Shown piece after piece: positions 49,470 through 58,885 of a stretch of DNA of 64,000 bases; positions within the stretch are counted from its first letter, which is position 1; every line of letters starts with the position of its first letter. The position numbers were made by a program, and so were the translations under genes. Source of the stretch: Cupriavidus neocaledonicus (GTDB lineage: Bacteria; Pseudomonadota; Gammaproteobacteria; Burkholderiales; Burkholderiaceae); NCBI RefSeq assembly GCF_000372525.1, contig NZ_AQUR01000103.1, forward strand, positions 209,739-273,738, given 5' to 3'. Under the pieces are notes generated by a model that was not told where the DNA came from, did not search any database, and was given only the letters and a program-made list of their open reading frames with translations.

Positions 49470-50474
49470 ATGACTCAAGCATTCTCCATCGATGCCAAGC
49501 GCCGTCGCCTGCTCATCGGAGCCGCCGCGGGTGCCGCCGGCGTGCTGTTGCCGGCCACACGCGCGTTGGCCGACCAGTACCCCGAGCGTCCCATCACCTT
49601 TATCTGCCCGTGGCCCGTTGGCGGCACCGCCGACCAGTCGATGCGCGCGCTGTGCCAGGTAGCCGGCGGCATCCTCAAGCAGTCGATCGTGGTGGAGAAC
49701 CGCGCCGGCGCGTCCGGCATGATCGGCACCAAGGCGCTGGCGCGCGCCAATCCCGACGGCTACACCATCGGCCAGATCCCGATCTCGGTGACGCGCTTCG
49801 CCCAACTGGGCATGCTGCAGCTGGACCCGCGCACCGAGCTGACCTACCTGGCGCGCACCTCGGGACAGACCTTCGGCATCGCGGTGCCGGCCAACTCGCG
49901 CTACAAGACGCTGCAGGATGTGGTGGCCGCCGCCAAGGCCAGTCCGGGCAAGGTCACCTATGCGCACGCCGGCATCGGCGGCGCCACCCATGTCGGCATG
50001 GAACAGTTCGCGCTGGCCGCGGGCATCCAGTTCAATGCCATCGCCTACAAGGGCGGCGCCGCAGCGCTGCAGGACGTGCTGGCCGGGCAGGTGGAACTGC
50101 TGGCCGATTCCAGCTCATGGGCGCCGCACGTCGAAGCCGGCAAGCTGCGCCTGCTGGCAACGTGGGGCGAACAGCGCGCGACCCGCTTCAAGGACACGCC
50201 CACGCTCAAGGAGCTGGGCTACAACGTGGTGGTGGAAGCGCCCAACGGCATCGGTGCGCCCAAGGGCCTGCCGCCCGCCGTGGAAAAGAAGCTGCGCGAT
50301 GCCTTCCGCGCCGCGGTTGCCAGCAACGAGTTCAGGCAGGTCGCGGCGCGGCTGGACGCGCCCGTGATGTACCTGGACGGACCCGACTACAAGAAGTACG
50401 TCGCCAGCGTCTATGAACAGGAAACCCAGCTGATCCAGCGCCTCAAGCTGAAAGAACTGCTGCAGCAAAGCTGA
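49470..50474 (+). CDS. Bug/TctC-family periplasmic substrate-binding protein
   Basis: The product has 334 residues. The signal sequence begins with an Arg-rich stretch (KRRRLLIGAAAG) like a Tat or Sec signal, cut near ALA-DQ. The mature start QYPERPITFICPWPVGGTADQSMR and later ENRAGASGMIGTKALARANPDGYT are diagnostic of the Bug family. These proteins bind carboxylates for tripartite tricarboxylate transporters. No membrane subunits (TctA/TctB) are in the window, as is usual for the many orphan Bug proteins of this group. The next gene overlaps its stop. Confidence 0.95.
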   Translation: MTQAFSIDAKRRRLLIGAAAGAAGVLLPATRALADQYPERPITFICPWPVGGTADQSMRALCQVAGGILKQSIVVENRAGASGMIGTKALARANPDGYTIGQIPISVTRFAQLGMLQLDPRTELTYLARTSGQTFGIAVPANSRYKTLQDVVAAAKASPGKVTYAHAGIGGATHVGMEQFALAAGIQFNAIAYKGGAAALQDVLAGQVELLADSSSWAPHVEAGKLRLLATWGEQRATRFKDTPTLKELGYNVVVEAPNGIGAPKGLPPAVEKKLRDAFRAAVASNEFRQVAARLDAPVMYLDGPDYKKYVASVYEQETQLIQRLKLKELLQQS

Positions 50475-52021
50475 TGGCCCGACAAGCCCAAGACCCAGTG
50501 AACGCCAATCCCGTCATCCGGCTGCACCCCAACGACAACGTGCTGGTCGCGCGCAGCGACCTCGGCCTGGGCCAGCAGCTGGCCGATCCCGCCATGCGTG
50601 TGCGCGCGCAGGTGCCGGCCGGCCACAAGATCGCGGCCTGCGCCATCGCGGCCGGCACGCCGGTGCGCAAGTTCGACACCGTCATCGGCGTGGCCGCGCG
50701 CGATATCGCGCCGGGCGACCACGTGCATGCGCATAACCTGACGCTGGTCGATTTCTATCGCGATCCGGCCTTCTGCCAGGACGTGCGTCCGGTGGACTAT
50801 GTGCCGGAGGCGCAGCGCGCCAGCTTCAACGGCTTTGTGCGCGCGGATGGGCGCGTGGGCACGCGCAACTTCATCGGCATCCTGTCGTCGGTCAATTGCT
50901 CGTCCACCGTGATCCGCCAGATTGCGGCGCATTTCACGCCGCGGCGGCTGGCCGAGTATCCGAATGTCGATGGCGTGGTCGCCTTTGCGCAGACCAGCGG
51001 CTGCGGCATGTCGTCGCCCAGCGAGCATTTCGACGTGCTGCGCCGCACGCTGGCCGGCTATGCGCGCCATCCCAACCTCGCAGGCGTGCTGATCGTGGGG
51101 CTGGGCTGCGAGCGCAACCAGGTCGCGTCGCTGGTGGAGTCGCAAGGCCTGGAGCCGGGGCCCGCGATGCACACGCTGGTGATGCAGGATACCGGCGGCA
51201 CGCGCGCCACCATCGCGGCGGGAATCCGCGCGATCGAATCGATGCTGCCGGCGGCCAACGCCGCGGTGCGCCAGCCGGTGCCGGCCAGCCATCTAAAGAT
51301 CGGCTTGGAGTGCGGTGGCTCCGACGGTTTTTCCGGGATCAGCGCCAACCCGGCGCTGGGCGCGGCGATGGATATCCTGGTGCGCCATGGCGGCACCGCA
51401 ATCCTGTCCGAGACCCCGGAGATCCATGGCGTGGAGTTCATGCTGACCCGCCGCGCGGTCACGCCGGAAGTGGGGCAGAAGTTGCTGGACCGCCTCGCCT
51501 GGTGGGAGCGGTACACCGCCGGCCACAACGCGCAGTTCAACGGCGTGGTCGGCCACGGCAACCAGCAAGGCGGCCTCGCCAATATCTTCGAGAAATCGCT
51601 GGGCTCGGCCATGAAGGGCGGCACCACGCCACTGCAGGCGGTGTACGAGTACGCCGAGCCGATCGACCAGGCCGGCTTTGTGTTCATGGACTCGCCTGGT
51701 TATGACCCGGTGGCCGTGACCGGCCAGATCGCCAGCGGTGCCAACCTGATCTGCTTTACCACCGGGCGTGGCTCGATGTTCGGCTCCAAGCCGGCGCCGA
51801 CGATCAAGCTGGCCTCGAATTCCGCGATGTACCACCGGCTCGAAGAAGACATGGACATCAACTGCGGCCTGGTGCTCGACGGCGAGCTGAGCGTGCCGCA
51901 GATGGGCCAGCGGATCTTCGACCATATCCTGCGCGCGGCTTCGGGCGAACCGACCAAGAGCGAATTGCTCGGCCTCGGCGACAACGAGTTCGTGCCGTGG
52001 CACCTCGGCATCGTCAGCTGA
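50474..52021 (+). CDS. UxaA/GarD-family sugar-acid dehydratase
   Basis: The enzyme has 515 residues. An N-terminal SAF domain (about 10-95, DNVLVARSDLGLGQQL through GDHVHAHNL) is followed by the altronate/galactarate dehydratase core with NFIGILSSVNCSSTVIRQIA, FAQTSGCGMSSPSEHFDVL, GLECGGSDGFSGISANPALGAA and FTTGRGSMFGSKPAPTIKLASN. These enzymes remove water from a hexonate or hexarate. Start and stop codons overlap (TGATG) with the binding-protein gene. With the downstream aldolase, a galactarate/glucarate-like route is likely, but the substrate could be another sugar acid. Confidence 0.92.
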   Translation: MARQAQDPVNANPVIRLHPNDNVLVARSDLGLGQQLADPAMRVRAQVPAGHKIAACAIAAGTPVRKFDTVIGVAARDIAPGDHVHAHNLTLVDFYRDPAFCQDVRPVDYVPEAQRASFNGFVRADGRVGTRNFIGILSSVNCSSTVIRQIAAHFTPRRLAEYPNVDGVVAFAQTSGCGMSSPSEHFDVLRRTLAGYARHPNLAGVLIVGLGCERNQVASLVESQGLEPGPAMHTLVMQDTGGTRATIAAGIRAIESMLPAANAAVRQPVPASHLKIGLECGGSDGFSGISANPALGAAMDILVRHGGTAILSETPEIHGVEFMLTRRAVTPEVGQKLLDRLAWWERYTAGHNAQFNGVVGHGNQQGGLANIFEKSLGSAMKGGTTPLQAVYEYAEPIDQAGFVFMDSPGYDPVAVTGQIASGANLICFTTGRGSMFGSKPAPTIKLASNSAMYHRLEEDMDINCGLVLDGELSVPQMGQRIFDHILRAASGEPTKSELLGLGDNEFVPWHLGIVS

Positions 52022-52054
52022 GCGCGCTCCACCCATCTCTTCTCACAGACATCG

Positions 52055-53527
52055 ATGCTGAAGCTATCCGAGCCCGCGCTGCTGCGCAGCCAGAACCTGA
52101 TTGACGGCCTGTGGCGCGATGCCGGCCTGGGTGCGCGCTTTGCCGTGACCGATCCGGCCACCGCCGAGGCCTTCGCCAACGTTGCTGACAGCGATGCCGG
52201 CGACGCCAGCCTTGCCGTCGACGCCGCGGCCGCGGCTTTCCCGGCCTGGAGCCGCCGCCCCGCGCGCGAACGCGCCCAATTGCTCAAGCGCTGGCTTGCG
52301 TTGATCCTTGACCACCAGGAAGACCTGGCGCGCATCATCTCGACAGAACAGGGCAAGCCGCTGAAGGAAGCGCGCGGCGAGGTGCAGTACGGCGCGTCGT
52401 ACGTGGAGTGGTTTGCCGAGGAAGCCACGCGCATCTGCGGCGACATCGTCGCCGAAGCCGTGCCTGGACGCAAACTGCTGGTGCTGAAGGAACCAGTGGG
52501 CGTAGTCGCGGCAATTACGCCGTGGAACTTCCCGCTGGCGATGATCGCCCGCAAGATCGCGCCCGCGCTGGCCGCCGGCTGCACGGTGGTGGCCAAGCCC
52601 GCCGAAGACACGCCCCTGACCGCGCTGGCGCTGGCGTGGCTGGCGCAGCAGGCCGGCATGCCAGCGGGCGTCGTCAACATCGTCACGGCATCGCGCGAGC
52701 ACACGCCCGGCGTGGTCGATGCCTGGCTTGCCGACAGCCGCGTGCGCAAGGTCACGTTCACCGGCTCCACGCCGGTCGGCAAGCACCTGGCGCGCGAATC
52801 CGCGGCGACGCTGAAGAAACTGTCGCTGGAACTGGGCGGCAACGCGCCGTTCATCGTCTTCGACGACGCCGACCTCGATGCAGCGGTCGATGGCCTGATG
52901 GCATCCAAGTTCCGCAACGGCGGGCAGACCTGCGTGTGCCCGAACCGAGTCTATGTGCATGAGACCGTGCACGACGCCTTCGTCGAGCGCCTGGCGCAGC
53001 GCGTCGGCGCGCTCCATGTCGGCCCGGCCACCGAGGACGCCGCACAGATCGGCCCGATGATCAATGCGCGCGCCGTCGACAAGATTGCGCGCCATGTCGA
53101 GGACGCGGTCGCCAGGGGTGCGCGCGTATTGACCGGCGGCAAGCGCGTGCGCGCCGCCGACGGTCCGCACTACTACGCGCCAACGGTGCTGGTCGATGCC
53201 ACGCCGGCGATGGAACTGTCGTGCGAAGAGACCTTCGGCCCGGTCGCGCCGATCTTCCGCTTCCGCGACGAAGCCGAGGTGATCCGCGACGCCAACGACA
53301 CCCCGTTTGGCCTGGCCGCGTATTTCTACTCCAGCGACATCCGCCGCATCTGGCGCGTGGCGCAGGCGCTGGAGACCGGCATGGTCGGCATCAACGAAGG
53401 CGCGATCGCGGCCGAGGCAGCGCCGTTCGGCGGCGTCAAGGAATCCGGATACGGGCGCGAGGGCTCGCGCCACGGGCTGGACGACTACATGCATACCAAG
53501 TACCTTTGCCAGGGCCAGCTAGCCTGA
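52055..53527 (+). CDS. NAD(P)-dependent aldehyde dehydrogenase (succinate/2-oxoglutarate semialdehyde type)
   Basis: The enzyme has 490 residues. Motifs are ITPWNFPLAMIARKIAPALAAGC, FTGSTPVGKHLA (Rossmann loop), the catalytic Glu in LSLELGGNAPFIVF and the nucleophile Cys in NGGQTCVCPNRVYVHE. It is closest by eye to GabD-type semialdehyde dehydrogenases. In this operon it could oxidise tartronate, 2-oxoglutarate or succinate semialdehyde produced after dehydration and cleavage of the sugar acid. The gap to the aldolase gene is 37 bases. Confidence 0.93.
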   Translation: MLKLSEPALLRSQNLIDGLWRDAGLGARFAVTDPATAEAFANVADSDAGDASLAVDAAAAAFPAWSRRPARERAQLLKRWLALILDHQEDLARIISTEQGKPLKEARGEVQYGASYVEWFAEEATRICGDIVAEAVPGRKLLVLKEPVGVVAAITPWNFPLAMIARKIAPALAAGCTVVAKPAEDTPLTALALAWLAQQAGMPAGVVNIVTASREHTPGVVDAWLADSRVRKVTFTGSTPVGKHLARESAATLKKLSLELGGNAPFIVFDDADLDAAVDGLMASKFRNGGQTCVCPNRVYVHETVHDAFVERLAQRVGALHVGPATEDAAQIGPMINARAVDKIARHVEDAVARGARVLTGGKRVRAADGPHYYAPTVLVDATPAMELSCEETFGPVAPIFRFRDEAEVIRDANDTPFGLAAYFYSSDIRRIWRVAQALETGMVGINEGAIAAEAAPFGGVKESGYGREGSRHGLDDYMHTKYLCQGQLA

Positions 53528-53564
53528 AGCGCCCGGCGCTTCCTCTTCGCATCAGGAAATCCCC

Positions 53565-54371
53565 ATGCCCGCAAACAATCCCTTCAAGACCGCACTGGCC
53601 GCGCGCGAGGCGCAGATCGGCCTGTGGCTGTCGATGGCGACGCCGTACCTGGCCGAAGTCTCGGCCACCGCCGGCTTCGACTGGCTGCTGATCGACGGCG
53701 AGCACGCGCCCAACGACCTGCGCTCGACGCTGCACGCGCTGCAGGCCGTGGCGCCGTATCCGGTCCAGCCCGTGGTGCGCGCCGTGGCCGGCGAAGTGCC
53801 GCTGATCAAGCAACTGCTCGATATCGGCGCGCGCAGCCTGCTGGTGCCGATGGTGGATACCGCCGAGCAGGCGCGCGCGCTGGTCAGCGCCACGCGCTAC
53901 CCGCCGCATGGCATCCGCGGCGTGGGCAGCGCCATTGCGCGCGCATCGCAGTGGAGCGCGCGCACCGATTACCTCGACGTGGCCGACGACGAAATCTGCC
54001 TGCTGGTGCAGGCCGAAACCGTCACCGCGCTGCGGAACCTGGAAGCGATCTGCGCGGTGGACGGCGTCGACGGCGTCTTCATCGGCCCGGCCGACCTGGC
54101 CGCCTCGATGGGCTACCGCGGCCGCCCCGGCCATCCCGACGTGCAGGCCGCCATCGAAGGCGCCATGCGCACCATCATCGCCAGCGGCAAGGCCGCCGGC
54201 ACGCTGACGTCGGATCCCGCGCTCGCGCGCCGCTACCTCGACCTCGGCTGCACCTTCGTCGCCACGGGCGTGGACGTGATGCTGTATGCCAATGCCGCAC
54301 GCAAGCTTGCCGCTTCGTTCCGTGAGCCGCAGGCAGACGCCACGGCCGGCAAGCCTTCCGCCGCATACTGA
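53565..54371 (+). CDS. HpcH/HpaI-family aldolase (2-dehydro-3-deoxyglucarate type)
   Basis: The enzyme has 268 residues and a TIM barrel. Signs are GLWLSMATPYLAEVSATAGFDWLLIDGEHAPND at the start (general-base His in DGEHAPND), QLLDIGARSLLVPMVDTAEQA, and VDGVFIGPADLAASMGYRG with the metal-site Asp. Such class II aldolases split 2-oxo-4-hydroxy acids to pyruvate and an aldehyde. GarL, acting on 5-dehydro-4-deoxy-glucarate, and HpaI are the nearest named types. The dehydratase upstream would make its substrate. Confidence 0.92.
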   Translation: MPANNPFKTALAAREAQIGLWLSMATPYLAEVSATAGFDWLLIDGEHAPNDLRSTLHALQAVAPYPVQPVVRAVAGEVPLIKQLLDIGARSLLVPMVDTAEQARALVSATRYPPHGIRGVGSAIARASQWSARTDYLDVADDEICLLVQAETVTALRNLEAICAVDGVDGVFIGPADLAASMGYRGRPGHPDVQAAIEGAMRTIIASGKAAGTLTSDPALARRYLDLGCTFVATGVDVMLYANAARKLAASFREPQADATAGKPSAAY

Positions 54372-54396
54372 CCAGACTTATCTTCGCCTCAGTCCC

Positions 54397-55842
54397 ATGA
54401 CCGTCGAGCTACCGACCCCAGACACCACCTTGCGCGCGATGCAGGCCATTGTCGGCGCCCACGCCTGCCGCAGCGGCGACACCGACACGCAGGCCTACGT
54501 CACCGACTACCGCGGCATCTATCGCGGCCAGGCGCAGGTGGTGGTGTTGCCATCGTCGACGGAAGAAGTCAGCCGCGTGCTGCAGTGGTGCCATGCGCAG
54601 CGCGTGCCGGTGGTGCCGCAGGGCGGCAATACCTCGCTGATGGGCGGCGCCGTGCCGGATGACAGCGGCACTGCCGTGGTCGTCAACCTGAGCCGCATGA
54701 ACCGCGTGCTGGCACTGGACCAGGTCAACGACACCATGACCGTGCAGGCCGGCGTCACGCTGAGCGCCGCCCGCAGCGCCGCCGAGGCGGAGCAGCGGCT
54801 GTTTCCGCTTCGCATCGGCTCGGAAGGCTCGTGCCAGATCGGCGGCAACCTGTCGACCAATGCCGGCGGCACCGCGGTGCTGCGCTACGGCAATATGCGC
54901 GACCTGGTGCTGGGCCTCGAGGTGGTACTGCCCGATGGCCGCATCTATTCGTCGCTGCGCGGCCTGCGCAAGGACAACACCGGCTACGACCTGAAGCAGC
55001 TGTTCGTCGGTGCGGAAGGCACGCTCGGCATCATTACCGGTGCCGTGCTCAAGCTGATGCCCCAGCCGCGCAGCAGTGCCGTGGCCTTCGTCGCGGTGCC
55101 GGACCCCGCCGCTGCCATGACCTTGCTCGGTGAGGCTAAGCGCCTGTCCGGCCAGGCCGTGACGGCGTTCGAACTGGTCTCCCGGCCGGCGCTGGACCTG
55201 GTGCTGGAATACCTCGGCAACGTCGCCTCGCCGTTGCAGGACCGGCACGACTGGATGGTCCTGGTCGAGCTGACCTCCGGCACCGATGCCGAAAGCCTCA
55301 ACGCCACGCTGATGGAGATCCTCGAATCGGGCTTCAGCCAGGGCCTGGTGCTGGATGCCGCGGTGGCCGCCAGCCTCTCCGACGCGCAGACCTTCTGGCG
55401 CATCCGCGAAGAGATTTCCGACGCGCAGACCCGCACCGGTGGCAGCATCAAGTGCGATGTCTCGGTGCCGCTGTCGCGCATCGCGGCGTTTGTGGAAGAA
55501 GCATCGGCCAGGGTGCTGGAACTGGTGCCCGATGCCCGCATGGTGATCTACGGCCATATGGGCGACGGCAACGTCCACTTCAACCCGCTGCGCCCCAAGG
55601 ACCAGCCCGCGCGGGACTTCCTGGCGCAATGGTATGAACCGGTCTCCGCGCTGGTTGACGGCATGGCCCACGCGGAAAACGGCTCGATCTCCGCCGAGCA
55701 TGGCATCGGCGTGGCCAAGCGCGACGATCTGACGCGCTACAAGTCTCAGGTGGAGCTGGAACTGATGTGGCAAGTGAAGCAGGCGCTGGATCCGCTCAAC
55801 CTGCTCAATCCCGGCAAGGTGCTGCCGCCAGCGGCACGATAG
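54397..55842 (+). CDS. FAD-linked D-2-hydroxyacid dehydrogenase (GlcD/D-LDH type)
   Basis: The enzyme has 481 residues. The PCMH-type FAD domain shows VVLPSSTEEVSRVLQWC, PVVPQGGNTSLMGGAVP and IGGNLSTNAGGTAVLRYGNMRDLVLGLEVVLPDG. The C-terminal FAD-oxidase domain ends with GHMGDGNVHFN (metal His) and NGSISAEHGIGVAKRDDL. Relatives oxidise D-lactate, glycolate or D-2-hydroxyglutarate and pass electrons to the respiratory chain. Here it may handle a hydroxyacid made by the same pathway, for example glycerate or lactate. The start at 54397 is preferred over one inside the aldolase gene. Confidence 0.93.
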   Translation: MTVELPTPDTTLRAMQAIVGAHACRSGDTDTQAYVTDYRGIYRGQAQVVVLPSSTEEVSRVLQWCHAQRVPVVPQGGNTSLMGGAVPDDSGTAVVVNLSRMNRVLALDQVNDTMTVQAGVTLSAARSAAEAEQRLFPLRIGSEGSCQIGGNLSTNAGGTAVLRYGNMRDLVLGLEVVLPDGRIYSSLRGLRKDNTGYDLKQLFVGAEGTLGIITGAVLKLMPQPRSSAVAFVAVPDPAAAMTLLGEAKRLSGQAVTAFELVSRPALDLVLEYLGNVASPLQDRHDWMVLVELTSGTDAESLNATLMEILESGFSQGLVLDAAVAASLSDAQTFWRIREEISDAQTRTGGSIKCDVSVPLSRIAAFVEEASARVLELVPDARMVIYGHMGDGNVHFNPLRPKDQPARDFLAQWYEPVSALVDGMAHAENGSISAEHGIGVAKRDDLTRYKSQVELELMWQVKQALDPLNLLNPGKVLPPAAR

Positions 55843-55974
55843 CGCGCCGCATCGCAAGCGGCGGAACGAGCAGGGCAGGGCGCGCGTGGCAGGAAACGCG
55901 CATCTGGGCTAAGGTGTCAGCTATCCAAACGCAACCGGGCCGGGGCATCGCTGCCCGCATCCACGGCGCACAGC

Positions 55975-57090
55975 ATGGCCGGCCCACCGGCCCAGACACC
56001 GATGACCGCCCAATCCCCCGACATCGCGCTCGCAGCTGCCCCCATCTCCCTCGAAAAGCCCGAACTCGACTACCCCTGCGGGGACGCCCCCGAACCCGGC
56101 CGCGCCCGCGAAGTCGCCCCCGGCGTACTGTGGCTGCGCATGCCGATGCCGCTCGGGCTGAACCATATCAACCTGTGGGCCATCCGCGACGGCAATGGCT
56201 GGGCTGCCGTCGATGCCGGCCTGCAGACCCCGGAGACCGCGCAGGCCTGGCGCGCGCTGTTTGCCGGGGGCGGCGCGCTGGACGGCGGGCTGACCCGCCT
56301 GTTCGTCACCCATATGCATCCCGACCACATCGGCATGGCGGGCTGGCTGACCGGCAAGTTCGACTGCCAGCTATGGATGACGCGGCTGGAATACCTGACG
56401 TGCCGCGTGCTCGCCGCAGACACCGGGCGCGCCGCACCTGACGATGCCATCGCGTTCTATCGCAAGGCCGGCTGGGATGACGAGGCGATCGAGGTGTACC
56501 GCACCCGCTTCGGCGGCTTCGGCAAATACGTGCATGCCTTGCCCGAAAGCTTCCGCCGGCTGTCCGACGGCGATACCGTGCGCATCGGCGCGCACGACTG
56601 GCAAGTCATCGTCGGCACCGGCCACTCGCCCGAACATGCCTGCCTGTACTGCCCGGCGCTGAAGCTGCTGGTATCGGGCGACCAGGTACTGCCGCGCATC
56701 TCGTCCAACGTATCCGTGTTCCCTACCGAACCCGACGCCGACCCGATGGCCGACTGGCTGGCCTCGCTCGACAAGGTCCGCGCCGCCGTGCCGGACGACG
56801 TGCTGGTGCTGCCGGCGCACAACGAACCGTTCCGCGGTCTGCATGCACGGATCGACTATCTGCGCGCCAGCCAGATGCAGGCGCTGGACCGGCTGCGCGG
56901 CGCGCTGGCCGAACCCAGGCGGGCGGTGGATGTGTTTGGGGAATTGTTCTCGCGGCCGATTACGGGGAGTGGTGGGCTGCTGGGGATGGCGACGGGGGAG
57001 AGCGTTGCGCATTTGAACTACCTGCTGGCGCGGGGGGAGGCGGTGCGGGAGGTTGGGGAAGGGCAGTGCTACTGGTACCGCATGGTCTGA
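55975..57090 (+). CDS. Metallo-beta-lactamase-fold hydrolase
   Basis: The protein has 371 residues. The metal-binding motif is VTHMHPDHIGMAGWL (His-x-His-x-Asp-His), with further ligand His in GTGHSPEHACLYC, Asp in LVSGDQVLPRISSNV and His in VLPAHNEPFRGL. The N-terminal stretch before the fold is about 60 residues long. An alternative start at 56002 (MTAQSP) is possible, and neither has a clear ribosome site. The fold includes glyoxalase II-like, lactonase-like and other hydrolases, and the substrate is unknown. Toward the 3' end the codons become strongly G-ending. It is 132 bases after the oxidase gene and may be a separate unit. Confidence 0.88.
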   Translation: MAGPPAQTPMTAQSPDIALAAAPISLEKPELDYPCGDAPEPGRAREVAPGVLWLRMPMPLGLNHINLWAIRDGNGWAAVDAGLQTPETAQAWRALFAGGGALDGGLTRLFVTHMHPDHIGMAGWLTGKFDCQLWMTRLEYLTCRVLAADTGRAAPDDAIAFYRKAGWDDEAIEVYRTRFGGFGKYVHALPESFRRLSDGDTVRIGAHDWQVIVGTGHSPEHACLYCPALKLLVSGDQVLPRISSNVSVFPTEPDADPMADWLASLDKVRAAVPDDVLVLPAHNEPFRGLHARIDYLRASQMQALDRLRGALAEPRRAVDVFGELFSRPITGSGGLLGMATGESVAHLNYLLARGEAVREVGEGQCYWYRMV

Positions 57091-58093
57091 ACAGCGCGGT
57101 CGTTCTGGCCCCGCAATTGACATACATGACCACTTGTTTGGCCAAGCGTTGGCAGTCCGCAACGCGTCGCCGATCGCCGAGGTAGACACCGACCTGCCAT
57201 CACAACCTGATTGCCTCTGTGTCGCGGGCCGAGATCTCGATGTAAATCCCATTGTAATTGGATTGGTTTCTTTGGCCGTGAACAATCGCGATCGAGGTGG
57301 CAACTATTGCAGACGGGATGCTGCGCCTGGCGCGACCAACGGTGTTGCTGCCGTTGTTTGCTGTGTATGCCTTGCCGCTCTCCTGGAACTTCCCTCGTAT
57401 ATTGCAGTAGAAACGATATATATACCTAGTTTCTATAGAAATAAAACAGCGCCAGGAAATTTCCAGATATTTGACGGCGATTAGTTCGGGCGTAAGCCTT
57501 TTGGCTTAACGATTATCTTCTTCGGCAATCAATGTATTTTGTAAATGACATTAAAAAAGGTGATTTTGAAAGGTGGTTGATTAAACGCAAATCATTGCGT
57601 TGGCCGATTAAGAAGTCTTTATCTACGTTTGGTTACATTGTTGCTGGAACCCTTCTGCCAAGCCGGTTTGTGGGTGCGGAATACTGCTCGTAGCAGCTAG
57701 CTTCAGGTTGACCGAAAGCCACAAAAACGCCTTTTGAGTGACGTCATCCCCCTACTGGGGGAGAAATTGAATTTTGTTACCGGATGTTGCGCGCTGCGTC
57801 CCGGACGCTTACTATTGCGGCCTGCAAAAAGTAAGCGGCCACAGAAAAGTGGTCAGGGTCAGCAAAAAACAGAAGCGAATAATGAGCGCAGCAGTTCGGG
57901 AAAGCGTTGAATGCGCGGCAGCAGGGAGCTTGGTGGCAGGCCTGTACGAGCACCGGGCCAGCTACAGGGCGACGGAAGTCCCTGACGCGGGCATGGCGGG
58001 GGCGGTCCAAGGTGGCTGTCGGTGCCAATCGGGTGCCGTGGGCGGCCGGGCCCGCTTTTGCGTACAGATCGCAGAAAGTCGCAATCGCCTGCA
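57091..58093. other. Mostly AT-rich non-coding region before the capsule operon
   Basis: No reading frame is convincing over about 1 kb, and the base composition falls well below that of the rest of the window between about 57400 and 57740. GTAAGCC-TTTT-GGCTTAAC (57492-57510) is a hairpin with one bulge, followed by a T-rich stretch. A possible frame from a TTG at 57774 to 58097 overlaps the next start but has no family character. The region probably contains the capsule promoter and regulatory leader. Confidence 0.6.
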
Positions 58094-58885
58094 ATGAGCC
58101 GGACCTCAGTCCGGTCGGACGTCTCCATCGCAGTTTCCGTATGGCGCGCGCTGTTCCTGCGCGAGGCCAGCGCTCGCCTTGCGGGGGCGCGCGCGGCCTG
58201 GATCTGGATCCTGATCGAGCCGGCCGCCCACATTATTTTCCTGATGGTGGTGTTCGGGGTCATCCGGCATCAGGTCCGGCAAGACGCAAACATTGAAATG
58301 TTTGTCTTCGTTGGCGTCTGGGGCTTCTTCCTCGTACGGAACATTGCTCAACGTGGAATGGAAGCCATCAACGCTAACCAAGCCCTGTTCGCGTACCGCC
58401 AGGTCCAACCGGTTGACACGGTGCTGGTACGCGCCACGGTCGAGGCCTTCCTGTATGTCATCGTCGGCGCCGTACTGCTCGCCGCCCTTGCGCTACTCGG
58501 CATTGACGTGCGGCCTGCCGATCCGCTGCTCGTCCTATGGGCGGCGTTCCTACTGTGGGCGTTCGGTTTGGGCCTGGGCCTGATGTTCTCAGTCATCGAG
58601 ACGCTTCTGCCGGGGCTGGGTAAAGTCATCCGCATTGTCTTCACGCCGCTCTACTTTCTTTCTGCGGTCATGTATTCGGTATCGAGTCTGCCGCGCAGTA
58701 TGCGCGAGGTGGTGCTGGTCAACCCGATCACACACGGCCTCGAAGCCATGCGCAGCGGCTGGTTTGCCGCCTACCACGGCGAAGCGCATATCAGCCTGGG
58801 CTATCTGGCTTTCTGCGCGCTGGCCACGGTGTTCCTTGGCCTGGCCATGCATATGCGGTACGCAACCCGGCTGACCGCGCAATGA
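58094..58885 (+). CDS. kpsM: Capsule polysaccharide ABC exporter permease, KpsM type
   Basis: The product has 263 residues and six predicted helices. It belongs to the ABC-2 export permeases: SVWRALFLREASARLAGARAAWIWILIEP is the cytoplasmic start, and YFLSAVMYSVSSLPRSMREVVLVNPITHGLEAMRSGWF is the typical late loop. It starts at 58094 with a weak ribosome site. With the overlapping ATPase gene it forms the inner-membrane exporter of a group 2-type capsule or similar glycan. The gene order here (permease, ATPase, KpsE, KpsD) fits that system. Confidence 0.93.
   Translation: MSRTSVRSDVSIAVSVWRALFLREASARLAGARAAWIWILIEPAAHIIFLMVVFGVIRHQVRQDANIEMFVFVGVWGFFLVRNIAQRGMEAINANQALFAYRQVQPVDTVLVRATVEAFLYVIVGAVLLAALALLGIDVRPADPLLVLWAAFLLWAFGLGLGLMFSVIETLLPGLGKVIRIVFTPLYFLSAVMYSVSSLPRSMREVVLVNPITHGLEAMRSGWFAAYHGEAHISLGYLAFCALATVFLGLAMHMRYATRLTAQ

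Noticed and set aside
57053..57484. Possible 143-codon gene after the metallo-beta-lactamase-fold gene
   Set aside because: It starts inside the previous gene, has no ribosome site and no family character; the region is better seen as non-coding.
57774..58097. Possible 107-codon gene overlapping the kpsM start
   Set aside because: It starts with TTG, lacks a ribosome site and has no recognisable sequence. Only the overlap with kpsM speaks for it.
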